From the NCBI GenBank assembly GCA_013288825.1, contig JABDBC010000003.1, positions 16,409 to 80,408 of the forward strand: a stretch of 64,000 nt of DNA. The letters run 5' to 3'. Below are positions 23,577-32,424 of this stretch, in pieces; the stretch's first letter is position 1; each line of letters begins with the position of its first letter. Below the pieces are notes generated by a model, which saw only the letters and a list, made by a program, of their open reading frames with translations, had not been told where the DNA came from and did no database searches. The stretch is from Chlamydiota bacterium (GTDB lineage: Bacteria > Chlamydiota > Chlamydiia > Chlamydiales > Parachlamydiaceae). The translations under genes and the position numbers were made by a program.

Positions 23577-24002
23577 CTACTGATCGATTTTCTTATCGGA
23601 AGCCTTAGTGTAGAGTTCCATTGCTTTTCGTTCTTCTCGCTCAAGTTGCTCCCTGATAGCTTCTAAAAACCACTCTTTTTTGGAGTAACGTTTTTTTATT
23701 TTTTTTATACCTGTGATTTCTTCTTCAATTTTTTCATACATCCTATGATTGACATCGAATCGAAGACGCTTTTCTTTAAATTTGCTTTGAGGGTGGGTCA
23801 TTTTATGGCCACTTTCAATCTTTGCTATAAAAGCATCGGTAAAAAATTGCTGCCTTGTATGTTTTTTGACATCCACGTGGTTTAGTAAGCGAATGAGCTT
23901 CTCAATACGTTGGTGCATGCTTTCTTCAATTGAAAAAACATAACATTTTTGAGATGCAGGTGGTAAGTTGTCATATTCAAGGTCTGAGTCTGATGTTTTC
24001 AA
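23577..24002 (-). CDS. Tandem ribbon-helix-helix protein, TraY-like candidate
   Basis: 141 aa with two similar segments of ribbon-helix-helix layout. The first is at about 18-63: strand KCYVFSIEE, helix SMHQRIEKLIRLL, then RQQFFTDAFIAKIE. The second is at about 75-125: strand KRLRFDVN, helix HRMYEKIEEEITG, then SKKEWFLEAIREQLE. F-plasmid TraY is also a single chain with two RHH units and is encoded just before traA. This gene stands divergently next to the tra control region, so a relaxosome or tra regulator role is inferred from fold and place, not from direct sequence identity. Confidence 0.55.
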   Translation of the reverse strand: MKTSDSDLEYDNLPPASQKCYVFSIEESMHQRIEKLIRLLNHVDVKKHTRQQFFTDAFIAKIESGHKMTHPQSKFKEKRLRFDVNHRMYEKIEEEITGIKKIKKRYSKKEWFLEAIREQLEREERKAMELYTKASDKKIDQ

Positions 24003-24796
24003 TTTGAACTCCTATCATCCTTACAAACAAGTATATAACAATTTATTTCTGAAAAATGCAAGGCTTTGCTGATATATGGATCCTGTTTTTTCTTGAAACA
24101 TTTGTAAATATTGCCCAGATTCGTACTTAAGCGTGAAATGACCTCAGTTAAGGTGGAGATTTTACAAATTTCTATCATTTTTGTTAAGCAAATTTAAATT
24201 ATTTAGAATGATTTCATTTTATGGTCTCTAAGAGCATCTGACAGGGCTTGTTGACAGAAAAATGAGAATGAGCTTTTTTTTACATCTTCTTTTGTTTATA
24301 AATAGACTTTCTAGATGAACCCTCAGGCTATTAAAAGCCTTCACAGATATACTAAATCATATGTGATTTTTCAAAGCGTTCAAATGTAGACATAGAAAAT
24401 CGAGACAATTGGATTTTAGCTATTGCTACGGGATGATTTGATCATTATCTAGGAATTGGAAATGGCTGAGCACCATATTTTCTTGAATAGAAACAATATT
24501 AAACACTCTGCAAAACACAATGTAGGTGTTAGATATAAATATTAATCTTGAAAGTATCAAGATAGATTTTAAGCTTGTTACATTCCATAATATTTCTATA
24601 TTTAATTAGTTAAGATCACATAAGTCATTGATATATAATGTGATACATAAAATTGAATTTTTAAAATTGACACAATTTACAGCACATGATAAAACACACA
24701 TATACGTGTTAAATTTAAAACGTAATATATGATATGAAAACATGTCAGAATACCTGTGATAGGAAATAGACAACGAAAAACCTAGGAGGGTTTTAA
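24003..24796. other. Control region before the tra operon (possible oriT)
   Basis: About 790 bp of very AT-rich sequence without a supportable gene. It includes an inverted repeat ATCACAT/ATGTGAT at 24615-24621 and 24638-24644 and an AACAC/GTGTT repeat near 24694-24711. Divergent genes flank it, and F-type systems keep oriT and the main tra promoter here, but no nic consensus was recognised. Confidence 0.4.
24667..24695 (+). promoter_or_regulatory. Candidate sigma-70 promoter of the tra operon
   Basis: TTGACA at 24667-24672, a 17-bp spacer and TAAAAC at 24690-24695, about 100 bp before the pilin gene. The -35 is perfect, the -10 only moderate, and the region is AT-rich enough to give chance hits. 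Confidence 0.35.
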
Positions 24797-25084
24797 ATGA
24801 ATAGAAAGACTGTTTTAGCATATGCGTGTGCCTGTTTAGCTGTGTATATGTTAATGCCTTGTGATTTAACTGCGGCAGATCTAAATGGCAAGACATTGAA
24901 TGCAGAAGGAAATCAAATAACATCATTCGTTTATGGAACACCTATGAACATGATTTGTGCTTTAAGCGGTGTTGTTTGTGCTGTTAGAGCTTTTACAGCT
25001 AGTACGCTAACGCCTTTATTGGGATGGGGAGCTGGTGTAATGTTGGTTAAGTTTATGCCAAAGTTCATTGAGACAGTTTTTTAA
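24797..25084 (+). CDS. traA: TraA-like conjugative pilin precursor
   Basis: 95 aa, preceded by CTAGGAGG. An N-terminal signal or membrane segment (about 5-25) ends near TAADL; two further hydrophobic segments (NMICALSGVVCAVRA and LLGWGAGVMLVKF) give the two-helix pilin layout. It is first in the operon before traL, as in F and related systems. Two Cys residues in the first mature helix region are unusual for TraA. The assignment rests on size, topology and position. Confidence 0.75.
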   Translation: MNRKTVLAYACACLAVYMLMPCDLTAADLNGKTLNAEGNQITSFVYGTPMNMICALSGVVCAVRAFTASTLTPLLGWGAGVMLVKFMPKFIETVF

Positions 25085-25104
25085 TCGATCGAGAGGGAGA
25101 AAAA

Positions 25105-25407
25105 ATGAGCGACGAACATCAGCATATCATTTTTAAATCTTTAGATAATCCTGCCAGAATACTGTTTTGGAATATCGATGAATTTTTGCTCATGGCCTTG
25201 CCCTTTTTTATTGGTGTTTTGCTCAGTAGTTGGTGCTTGATGTTCTCTGGATTTATTGTAAAATACATCTACAGTAAATTCTATAAAAACCATCCTCGTT
25301 TTATCCTCAACCACATTCTTTATTGGTATCTTCCGACAGGAAAATTGAAAAAGATAGGTCTGTTTAAATCTTTTGCTCCTTCTCATATACGAGGTTATTT
25401 TCGATGA
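25105..25407 (+). CDS. traL: TraL, T4SS inner-membrane component
   Basis: 100 aa (F TraL is 91). Starts with a soluble tail carrying IIFKSLDNPARILFWNIDE, the TraL-type N-terminus, then two membrane helices around LLMALPFFIGVLLSSWCLM and a C-terminal IYSKFYKNHP segment. A GAGAGGGAG ribosome site precedes it. TraL is the VirB3 equivalent, needed for pilus assembly. It overlaps traE by 4 bp. Confidence 0.88.
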   Translation: MSDEHQHIIFKSLDNPARILFWNIDEFLLMALPFFIGVLLSSWCLMFSGFIVKYIYSKFYKNHPRFILNHILYWYLPTGKLKKIGLFKSFAPSHIRGYFR

Positions 25408-25958
25408 ATCGTGGTTATTTCGAGGTGAGTTATCAGCAGGCTGTGAATCAGAGAAATTGGCTTGCCCTACTTTCTTTGATTTTAAGTCTTGTTTTGCTTG
25501 TTATTTCTGCATTCCTTTTCTTCAAAACAGAAAGGGTGATTATTGTGCCCCCACATATCGAAAAAGAGCTTTGGGTCGATGGCAATTCCGTTTCTCCAAC
25601 ATATCTTGAGCAGTTTGGATCTTTTACAAGTCAATTATTATTCACTAAGAGCGCTAGTTCTGCTGCTAACCAGAGGAGCATAATCCTTCGTCACACGGAC
25701 TCAGGTTACTCTCCTTCATTGCGTCATAAGCTAATCGAAGAGGAAGCGCTTTTAAAGAAGCAAAATGCCTCCTATGTCTTCTATCCAGTGGAAATCACTG
25801 TAAATCCTGAAAAGATGGAAGTGCTTATTACTGGAGATCACAAGTATTTTGTGGGCGATAAACAAGTGTCTTCAGACAAGGCTGTTTATCTATTGAGCTT
25901 CACCTATAACGGAAGCGGTCTTTTTCTAAATGAAGTAACAGCAAAAAACAAAGACTAG
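25404..25958 (+). CDS. traE: TraE, T4SS assembly protein (VirB5/8-like)
   Basis: 184 aa (F TraE 188). A cytoplasmic tail NRGYFEVSYQQAVNQRN, one membrane helix (LSLILSLVLLVISAFLFF), then a periplasmic domain beginning RVIIVPPHIEKELWVDGN and SPTYLEQFGSF, both characteristic of TraE. It acts with TraL, K, B and V in the envelope-spanning channel. It overlaps traL by 4 bp. Confidence 0.92.
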   Translation: MNRGYFEVSYQQAVNQRNWLALLSLILSLVLLVISAFLFFKTERVIIVPPHIEKELWVDGNSVSPTYLEQFGSFTSQLLFTKSASSAANQRSIILRHTDSGYSPSLRHKLIEEEALLKKQNASYVFYPVEITVNPEKMEVLITGDHKYFVGDKQVSSDKAVYLLSFTYNGSGLFLNEVTAKNKD

Positions 25959-25962
25959 GTTG

Positions 25963-26676
25963 ATGAGAATGAACAAATATACATGTTTTAATATTCTTTT
26001 GGCTATTTCGACTATCCCTATATCCATTTTTGGAGCCGTTTTTCACTGTATAGATACAACAACGCCGCTTAAGTGCACACTTTCTTCAAATCATCACAAT
26101 CGAATCGTAGTAGATGCTGGGGAAATTAGAAAAGTGATTTCAGCAGATCCTGGGCTGTCTATTACTATGGAGCCAGAAAGCGGGCAAGCCTTTGTATATT
26201 CACTCCTACAAAATCCCAAGGAAACAGCCTTGTCAGTGGTAACGAAGGGAGGACACGTTCAGGACATTGAAATTAGCTTTGAAGAGCGTTCTCCAGAGGT
26301 AATTATTTTAATAGAGCCGATATTAATTGAGGAAGAAGTTGAGGTGGTTAGTGAAAGAGAAGAAATTGCGACGAGTGATCAGATCATCGATGTCTTGTTA
26401 GCCGGAGGGGTGCCTACAGGTTATTATTTGTGTGAAATAGATCGCGAGATAAGTGAATTGAGGGCAGGTTTGTGGGTCGAGGCTGTTTCAATGATACGAA
26501 GCTCAAAAGACGACATATATGTTTATCAAATCGTAAATAAATCGCATTTCTCACAGGAAATTACAGAAAAAGAATTAGCAGGTTGTGATTCGCGCTGGGT
26601 CTATCTAGGAACAAGAAAAATTAAGTCTAAAGGCAGAACGATGGCGATTGTTTCTTACAATATGAGGGCCGAATGA
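25963..26676 (+). CDS. traK: TraK, T4SS secretin-like outer-membrane protein
   Basis: 237 aa from ATG 25963 (a TTG at 25960 is also in frame). Signal peptide to about residue 22 (ISTIPISIFGA). Features of the TraK/VirB9 type: an N-terminal domain with NRIVVDAGEIRKVI and GQAFVYSLLQNPKETALSVV, then a C-terminal beta domain. In F, TraK complexes with TraB and TraV to form the outer-membrane core. It ends overlapping traB as ATGA. Confidence 0.85.
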   Translation: MRMNKYTCFNILLAISTIPISIFGAVFHCIDTTTPLKCTLSSNHHNRIVVDAGEIRKVISADPGLSITMEPESGQAFVYSLLQNPKETALSVVTKGGHVQDIEISFEERSPEVIILIEPILIEEEVEVVSEREEIATSDQIIDVLLAGGVPTGYYLCEIDREISELRAGLWVEAVSMIRSSKDDIYVYQIVNKSHFSQEITEKELAGCDSRWVYLGTRKIKSKGRTMAIVSYNMRAE

Positions 26677-27824
26677 ACGAATCAGCAAAAGCTTTATTGA
26701 AGCAAAACCGAATCTTTATTGCTGTTGTATTGAGTATGATTCTATGTGTTGTTGCCTTCTCTTACATGGGAGTGGATGGGCCAGAACAAAAAGCAAACGA
26801 CACCAGAAAAATTAAAGTAGATCTGCCCACTGATAAAGTATCTCCACAAGATATTTGGATGGACAAGCTTGACGCTTCTAATAAGTTAATGGAGCAGAAA
26901 TTTAAGTACCTTGAAAGTGTGATCTTGGACAACAAGAAGGCGGAAATTGAATTGAGTAATGAGAAAATGACCTTACAGAACGATGTAGCCTATCTAAGAA
27001 GCGAACTTCAGAAGATTTCAGAAGGGAAAGCGAAAACCGTAGATTCAAGCCAAAATCCTTTTGTTTATGAAGAGACTGAACAGAGCACTGAACAAGAAGA
27101 CATTATTCTGCGTCAACCATTGCAGGAGATGGTTATGCCTGCATCGAGAGAAAAAATTCATCATGTTGACGAAATGATTCCTGCTGGAACAACTGTTAAG
27201 GCTTTACTCGTTTCATCATTAGATGCCGTTTGTGGCGTCTACACAATCTCTGATCCGACACCCATTAAATTGCGTATTTTAGACAATGCTCATCTTCCAA
27301 AGCACGTGAATGTGAAACTTAAGGGAGGAATAATCATTGGTAGCGCTTATGGGAATATATCAAACGAAAGGGTTTACATGCGGTTAGAGCGTTTAACTCA
27401 GGTACAAAGCAACGGAGATTTTGTGGAAACTGGTGTCACTGGATATGTATCTGGTGAGGATGGGAAATACGGAGTTAGGGGAGAGGTTGTGGACAAGTCT
27501 ACGAAGGCCGTTGTGAATGCCGCAGCCAGTGGATTTCTATCTGGGGTGAGTCAATCTTTACAAGCTGCCTGTGGTCGCAAAAATTTTGATTCGAAAAACA
27601 ATTATAATTTTGGAGTTGAGCTAGCTGCCCAGGGTGGTGTCAACGGGTCATCAAACGGCCTTGACATGCTTGCAGACTATTATATTAAAAGAGCTGAGCA
27701 AATTCAGCCAGTGATTGAGATTGATGCAGGAAGGATTGTGGATGTGACATTTACTTTAGGTGTATCTACAGGTGATTTCCACGCAAAGGAAACGTTAAAA
27801 AAAATCAGGTTAAATAACAAATAG
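26673..27824 (+). CDS. traB: TraB, T4SS core scaffold (VirB10-like)
   Basis: 383 aa (F TraB 475). One membrane helix near residues 12-32 (IFIAVVLSMILCVVAFSYMGV), a coiled-coil from about 65 to 115, a short acidic linker, then the VirB10/TrbI beta-barrel domain: IPAGTTVKALLVSSLDAVCG, VNVKLKGGIIIGSAYG, GVRGEVVDKSTK. It spans the envelope and links the ATPases to the outer-membrane ring. It is shorter than F TraB mainly in the proline-rich linker. Confidence 0.92.
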   Translation: MNESAKALLKQNRIFIAVVLSMILCVVAFSYMGVDGPEQKANDTRKIKVDLPTDKVSPQDIWMDKLDASNKLMEQKFKYLESVILDNKKAEIELSNEKMTLQNDVAYLRSELQKISEGKAKTVDSSQNPFVYEETEQSTEQEDIILRQPLQEMVMPASREKIHHVDEMIPAGTTVKALLVSSLDAVCGVYTISDPTPIKLRILDNAHLPKHVNVKLKGGIIIGSAYGNISNERVYMRLERLTQVQSNGDFVETGVTGYVSGEDGKYGVRGEVVDKSTKAVVNAAASGFLSGVSQSLQAACGRKNFDSKNNYNFGVELAAQGGVNGSSNGLDMLADYYIKRAEQIQPVIEIDAGRIVDVTFTLGVSTGDFHAKETLKKIRLNNK

Positions 27825-27831
27825 GTTTGAA

Positions 27832-28407
27832 ATGAAAGTGCTCATTTACGGTCTATGCCTACTTTTTGCAAGCAGTGCATTTGGATTAGAGAAGTTGTCT
27901 GAGCCCTATTTAGTGACTTACGGGGATCTGACATCAGGTATTAAAATCACTTCTTACTTTTCTTTCAAATGTCCTCACTGCGTAGAGCTATTCAGGAGGG
28001 AGTTTAAAGACATCAAATCTCAGTATATTGAGAGCAAAAAAATCTCTTTTACCTTTCATCCTGTTCCAATGGATCTGTTAACCGTACAAGCCATGGCATG
28101 CTTGGAGAGGCTATCTGACGAAAAGAAAAAGATCTTTCTAGAAGCAATTCTGGAGGAGTTAGATATCGACGATCAGGAATTCTCTTCAATTTTAATGGAG
28201 AAGGCGATGGAAATTTTGGGAGACCCAGTCCCTAATTTACGTGAACGAAGTTACCTCTCACAAACAACTGCCTTTAACGCTGCGTTTAAATTTTTAAAAC
28301 AAGAAGAAGAAATTGTGGCTCTACCAGCAGTTGAAGTTAATGGTCGATTATATTCTGAGGAAATTCCAGATAAAGATTTCATCGAGGGAGTTTTAAATGG
28401 TCTCTAA
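27832..28407 (+). CDS. DsbA/DsbC-like thioredoxin-fold protein of the tra operon
   Basis: 191 aa with a signal peptide (to about SSAFG at 19). The redox motif CPHC occurs in SYFSFKCPHCVELFRREF at about 47-50, and the cis-Pro loop is ALPAVEVNG near 165. It would form or isomerise disulfides in the Cys-rich Tra proteins, particularly TraN, TraU and TraV. Similar dsb genes sit inside other F-type operons (trbB, dsbC). The 3' end overlaps traV by 11 bp. Confidence 0.88.
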   Translation: MKVLIYGLCLLFASSAFGLEKLSEPYLVTYGDLTSGIKITSYFSFKCPHCVELFRREFKDIKSQYIESKKISFTFHPVPMDLLTVQAMACLERLSDEKKKIFLEAILEELDIDDQEFSSILMEKAMEILGDPVPNLRERSYLSQTTAFNAAFKFLKQEEEIVALPAVEVNGRLYSEEIPDKDFIEGVLNGL

Positions 28408-28738
28408 GTTATGTTTAAAGCGGCTTTGTTTAATTATCGCTTGTTCTTTTTTTCTGAGTTCTTGCGCGATGTACAAAAGACAGTTCGACTGTCCGATCCC
28501 ATGTGGGATGCCATGCACTTCTGTTACGGAAATTGAAAGTATGATTGTCGAGACAGTAGATGGGCCCGATGTACTTGTTATAACAGAAGAAAAAAGCTGC
28601 TCATGTTCTCATCCCAAAGACAAATATTGTGGATGCCAGCATGGAAATGGTCGAATAATTTGGATTTGCAATAGACGGGCTCCGAACGGAGTACCTATTA
28701 GAGGCAAGTCAGTTTACGTGGAAGTACAGGGGAAATAG
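28397..28738 (+). CDS. traV: TraV outer-membrane lipoprotein
   Basis: 113 aa, shorter than F TraV (171). Signal peptide with lipobox LSSC (Cys at about 22), then Cys-rich segments FDCPIPCGMPC and CSCSHPKDKYCGCQ, with WICNRRAPNGVPIRG near the end. F TraV is a lipoprotein with paired Cys that anchors TraK to the outer membrane. The position between traB/dsb and traC supports the call. The unusually high Cys count (11 or so in the mature part) fits the adjacent thioredoxin-fold gene. Confidence 0.8.
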   Translation: MVSKLCLKRLCLIIACSFFLSSCAMYKRQFDCPIPCGMPCTSVTEIESMIVETVDGPDVLVITEEKSCSCSHPKDKYCGCQHGNGRIIWICNRRAPNGVPIRGKSVYVEVQGK

Positions 28739-28746
28739 GCTATAAA

Positions 28747-31182
28747 ATGTTAAAAAACTTGCTTAGTCGATTTACAACCGTCAGAGATCCGGCATTAACC
28801 AAAGAGGATGTCTTCGACAAGCATCCCTTTTCAGATGTTTTGCCATACGAGGCTTTTGATGAGGAAAGTGCAATATTTTTAAATAGGACAAGCCTTGGGT
28901 TTACAATTGAGTGTCTTCCTATCATGGGGGCTGATAACGCAACCCAGAAAGAAATTACAAGCATTTTTCAGGAGATACTAGAGGAATGTGATTCTATCCA
29001 ATGTCTTTTATGGGCTGATCATAGGGTTGGAGACATATTAGATGCTTGGGAGAAGTCTAGGGATGGCAATCAAGAGATTTACAAGGAAATTGCTAAAAAG
29101 AGAACGGAGAATCTGAAAAACAGTGAAAACTTCTCCTGTAAAAATTTCCGTTTCATTTTTTCTTATTCAACACCAATTCAGAAAGATTGTGAAATCTCCC
29201 AAATGGAACGTTTGGTAGTTAAGAGAGAGAAAATCCTCAAGCTATTGAAGGCGATAACCTATTCATTTGTGTGGGGTATTGGTGATTTTTTAAATACTGT
29301 CAATGGAATGATTAATTTCTCAAATGAACCAAAAATTGAAAAAAAGAAATGGAATCCTTACCAAACCCTCTCTAGTCAATTTCAAGCTGGGGGTTCATTA
29401 GTTGTTAAAACAAATGGCTTGGAATGGAAAGACAATGGGAACATCGAATTTAAAAGTTTTCGAGTTGTTGATTTTCCTGATCATTGGTCTTTGAATGCGA
29501 TGCAGAATCTAATCGGTGACGTATTTAGAGATGCTTACAGGATTAACGATCCTTTCTATATTCACTATGGTGTCTTTTGTCCCAAGGCTTCTCAGGTAGA
29601 GCATGATTTTTGGAAGCGCTCACAGCTTGTGGAGAAGCAGGGTATGTCATATAGCCTGCGACGGATGATTCCGAAACTAGAAGAAGAATTAAAAGAAGGC
29701 CATCTTGTAAGACAAAACCAAAATGAAGGTATAAAATTTGTCAAAACACAGCTTTCTTGTGGCATCTGGACGAAAGGAAAAGGAAGAATGGCTGGGGCTG
29801 AGCAGGCTTTAAAAAGCCTTTTCAGGATCAATCAATTTTGTATTGTCGAAAACGACTATCTTCATTTGCCGATCTTCCTTTCATGTTTACCGATGACATG
29901 GTCTGAATACTCCTTTGATTTTGAGCGCTTGAAGTTGCTCAGGACTACAATGTCTATAGAATGCGGGAATTTCGTGCCCCTTCAAGGTGAATGGATGGGG
30001 ACTAGTTCAGCAGGGATGTTATTAGTTGGACGCAGAGGGCAGATTGTTAATTGGAATCCATTTGATAATAAGTCTGGGAATTACAATGTGGTTGTATCTG
30101 GTAAAAGTGGTTCTGGAAAATCTGTATTTATGCAGGATCTTCTCTTAAGCGGTCTTGGGATAGGTGCGAAGGTCTTTATCATTGATATTGGAAGAAGTTT
30201 TGAAAAAATGTGTGATTCATTAGATGGACAGCATATTCAGTTTTCGAGCACATCAAATATTTGTCTAAATCCATTTAGCAACATTTCTGAGACAGATGAA
30301 GAAGAAAGAAATATAGCGTTCAGCTACTTAAAGAGCGTAATCGCCTGTATGGCATTACCAGTTGAAGGGACATCTAGTTATGAGAATTCTGCAATAGAAA
30401 TAGCTCTTCAAAGTGTGTGGAGTGCGAAGAAAAGTAAAGCAACAATTACAGATGTTTCGGAATGGCTCAAAAATCAAGTCGATCAAAGAGACAGGTCTCT
30501 AGGTATCATGTTAACGCCATACACGAAAAATGGCGTACACGGCAAATATTTTGAGGGTAAAAACAACGTTGATTTTACAAATCCCATGGTTTTGATCGAA
30601 CTTGAGGAGCTTAACGAGAAAAAAGACCTGCAAGCAGTTGTCTTACAACTTTTCATCATGGCAATCACTAATCATGCGTTTTTAGGTGATCGAAAAACAC
30701 CTTTTTATATTTGCATTGATGAGGCCTGGGAACTATTAAGGGCACGGCAAACGGGTATGTTCATAGAGACGTTGGCGCGACGGCTTAGGAAATATCATGG
30801 TTCGCTCGTGACTGGTACACAATATATAGATGATTTCTTTGTTTCTGCTGGTGCTGAGGCAGCTTTTAACAACAGCGATTGGATGTGCATCTTTTCACAA
30901 AAACAAAGCTCTATAAAGCGGTTAGGCGAAAGCAATAAGATTGATTTAACGCCGCATAAACAAAGATCTTTGGAGTCTGTAGCCACAATACAGGGCCTGT
31001 ATAGCGAATTGGCTATTTGTGATGGAAATGGCAACTATTCTATTTGTAGATCCTATCTAGACCGGTTTTCGCAACTCTTATACAGTACTAAACCACAGGA
31101 GTATTCGATGCTGTCAGATTTTAAAAAACAGGGCTTCACGATTGTGGAAGCAATTAATAAGGCTCTTGAGAAACGCTCATGA
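28747..31182 (+). CDS. traC: TraC, T4SS assembly ATPase (VirB4 family)
   Basis: 811 aa (F TraC 875). The N-terminal TraC_F domain has DVLPYEAFDEESAIFLNRTSLGFTIE. The ATPase domain has Walker A VSGKSGSGKSVFMQDLL at about 449-460, Walker B FYICIDEAWELL near 660, and RRLRKYHGSLVTGTQYIDDF. It energises pilus assembly. Its stop overlaps the traW start by 4 bp. Confidence 0.95.
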   Translation: MLKNLLSRFTTVRDPALTKEDVFDKHPFSDVLPYEAFDEESAIFLNRTSLGFTIECLPIMGADNATQKEITSIFQEILEECDSIQCLLWADHRVGDILDAWEKSRDGNQEIYKEIAKKRTENLKNSENFSCKNFRFIFSYSTPIQKDCEISQMERLVVKREKILKLLKAITYSFVWGIGDFLNTVNGMINFSNEPKIEKKKWNPYQTLSSQFQAGGSLVVKTNGLEWKDNGNIEFKSFRVVDFPDHWSLNAMQNLIGDVFRDAYRINDPFYIHYGVFCPKASQVEHDFWKRSQLVEKQGMSYSLRRMIPKLEEELKEGHLVRQNQNEGIKFVKTQLSCGIWTKGKGRMAGAEQALKSLFRINQFCIVENDYLHLPIFLSCLPMTWSEYSFDFERLKLLRTTMSIECGNFVPLQGEWMGTSSAGMLLVGRRGQIVNWNPFDNKSGNYNVVVSGKSGSGKSVFMQDLLLSGLGIGAKVFIIDIGRSFEKMCDSLDGQHIQFSSTSNICLNPFSNISETDEEERNIAFSYLKSVIACMALPVEGTSSYENSAIEIALQSVWSAKKSKATITDVSEWLKNQVDQRDRSLGIMLTPYTKNGVHGKYFEGKNNVDFTNPMVLIELEELNEKKDLQAVVLQLFIMAITNHAFLGDRKTPFYICIDEAWELLRARQTGMFIETLARRLRKYHGSLVTGTQYIDDFFVSAGAEAAFNNSDWMCIFSQKQSSIKRLGESNKIDLTPHKQRSLESVATIQGLYSELAICDGNGNYSICRSYLDRFSQLLYSTKPQEYSMLSDFKKQGFTIVEAINKALEKRS

Positions 31183-31784
31183 AAACTCCTTTTCTTAGGT
31201 CCTTTCTATACGCGTTGGCTGTCTTGGCAACTTCGTTTGCTTATTCAGCTGATCTTGGATTTCAAGGCTGCGTGTTTCCTATAGAAGAAATGGATTTATT
31301 AGAACACATAGAAAACACAATAAAATCGTTTCCTGAATGCCCTGATGTTGAATTTAAGGAGTCTTTTAAACATCCGAAGCCCGTAGGAATAGGTGCAGCG
31401 CTTGTTAATGACGTCCATTTTTATGATCCTACCGTCACCATACGAGAAGACATTGAAGACAACGAAGGTAATGTGATCGTTAAAAAGGGCACAAGTGTAA
31501 ATCCTCTGAGCAAATATTCGTTAGATCAAGATCTTCTTTTTTTCGATGCAACAAAAACCGAACAGATTACATGGGCGAGAGGACAAGGACAAAAAACCAA
31601 GTGGATTTTAGTCGATGGCCATCCAAGTGAACTGGAAGAACAAGAACAAAGACCCATCTATTTCGATCAGTTTGGCGTTCTGATCCAAAAGCTAAGGATC
31701 AAAGGTGTTCCAGCAAAGGTTTCGCAGCAAGGTTTAAAGTTGAAGATCGAGGAGTTTTTCCTAGAGGAATACCATGAAGACTAA
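31179..31784 (+). CDS. traW: TraW, pilus assembly protein
   Basis: 201 aa (F TraW 210). Signal peptide to about residue 24 (ATSFAYSA), then the TraW signature GCVFPIEEMDLLEHI, a central RxDIEDxxGNVIVKKGTSVNPL segment, FDATKTEQITWA and a C-terminal RPIYFDQFGVLIQKLRIKGVP. Periplasmic, works with TrbC and TraU. The 3' end overlaps trbC by 11 bp. Confidence 0.9.
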   Translation: MKTPFLRSFLYALAVLATSFAYSADLGFQGCVFPIEEMDLLEHIENTIKSFPECPDVEFKESFKHPKPVGIGAALVNDVHFYDPTVTIREDIEDNEGNVIVKKGTSVNPLSKYSLDQDLLFFDATKTEQITWARGQGQKTKWILVDGHPSELEEQEQRPIYFDQFGVLIQKLRIKGVPAKVSQQGLKLKIEEFFLEEYHED

Positions 31785-32424
31785 GCTTATTGCTGTCCTT
31801 GCGATTAAGATTCTCTCTGTCGGTTTTGTTTATGGCAATTCTGTTGCAGATTTGGATGTTGAGATAAAAAATGCCATCAACTCTTCTAAAGAAAATGTCA
31901 TCCGAGAAGAAGATGTAGACTGGTTACGAAACCAATTGAAAAACCAGGTTCCAAAATCTACCGATCTGAGCTTTTTCAAGAATGAGAATCCTAGCCCCAC
32001 TGCTAAAGGCAAATGTAAAAATTGTTTTCATGAAGGCGTTATTCACATAATAGAGGAACCTATGGTTAAGGTTTTCATGTCATTCTCTGTTCCGGAGAAT
32101 ATCTGGATTAACATTTCAAAAGAGCTATCTAAAGTTGGCGGAACCTTTGTCTTGAGGGGGATCCCAGGAAATAGCTTCAATGAACTAGCATCCAAAATTT
32201 CAAAGTTAAAGAAGAATGGCGTTGATGCTCAAATACAAATAGACCCGATGTCATTTAGAGAGTTTGGGGTGGACTGCGTTCCGACATTTGTTGTAGCGAA
32301 TGGAAAAAAATTCGATAAGGTAGCAGGTAATATTTCTCTAGAGTTTGCAATGAATTACTTGTCCGAGAAAGGAGAGCTTGCCATTACTCAACCGATTAAA
32401 CAAAAGCTGTCGGCTGATGAATAA
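31774..32424 (+). CDS. trbC: TrbC, type-F pilus assembly protein
   Basis: 216 aa (F TrbC 212). Signal peptide, then a thioredoxin-like domain with the TrbC hallmarks VKVFMSFSVPENIW, GGTFVLRGIPGNSFNELA and QIDPMSFREFGVDCVPTFVV. It helps TraW in pilin assembly. Here trbC precedes traU, whereas in F it follows traU. It overlaps traU by 8 bp. Confidence 0.9.
   Translation: MKTKLIAVLAIKILSVGFVYGNSVADLDVEIKNAINSSKENVIREEDVDWLRNQLKNQVPKSTDLSFFKNENPSPTAKGKCKNCFHEGVIHIIEEPMVKVFMSFSVPENIWINISKELSKVGGTFVLRGIPGNSFNELASKISKLKKNGVDAQIQIDPMSFREFGVDCVPTFVVANGKKFDKVAGNISLEFAMNYLSEKGELAITQPIKQKLSADE

Noticed and set aside
23403..23666. Plus-strand 87-codon reading frame
   Set aside because: It runs antisense through the dtd scrap and the end of the tandem RHH gene; the minus-strand protein signals are stronger.
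24606..24941. Minus-strand reading frame over the traA start
   Set aside because: Antisense to the well-supported pilin gene and its promoter region, with low-complexity composition.
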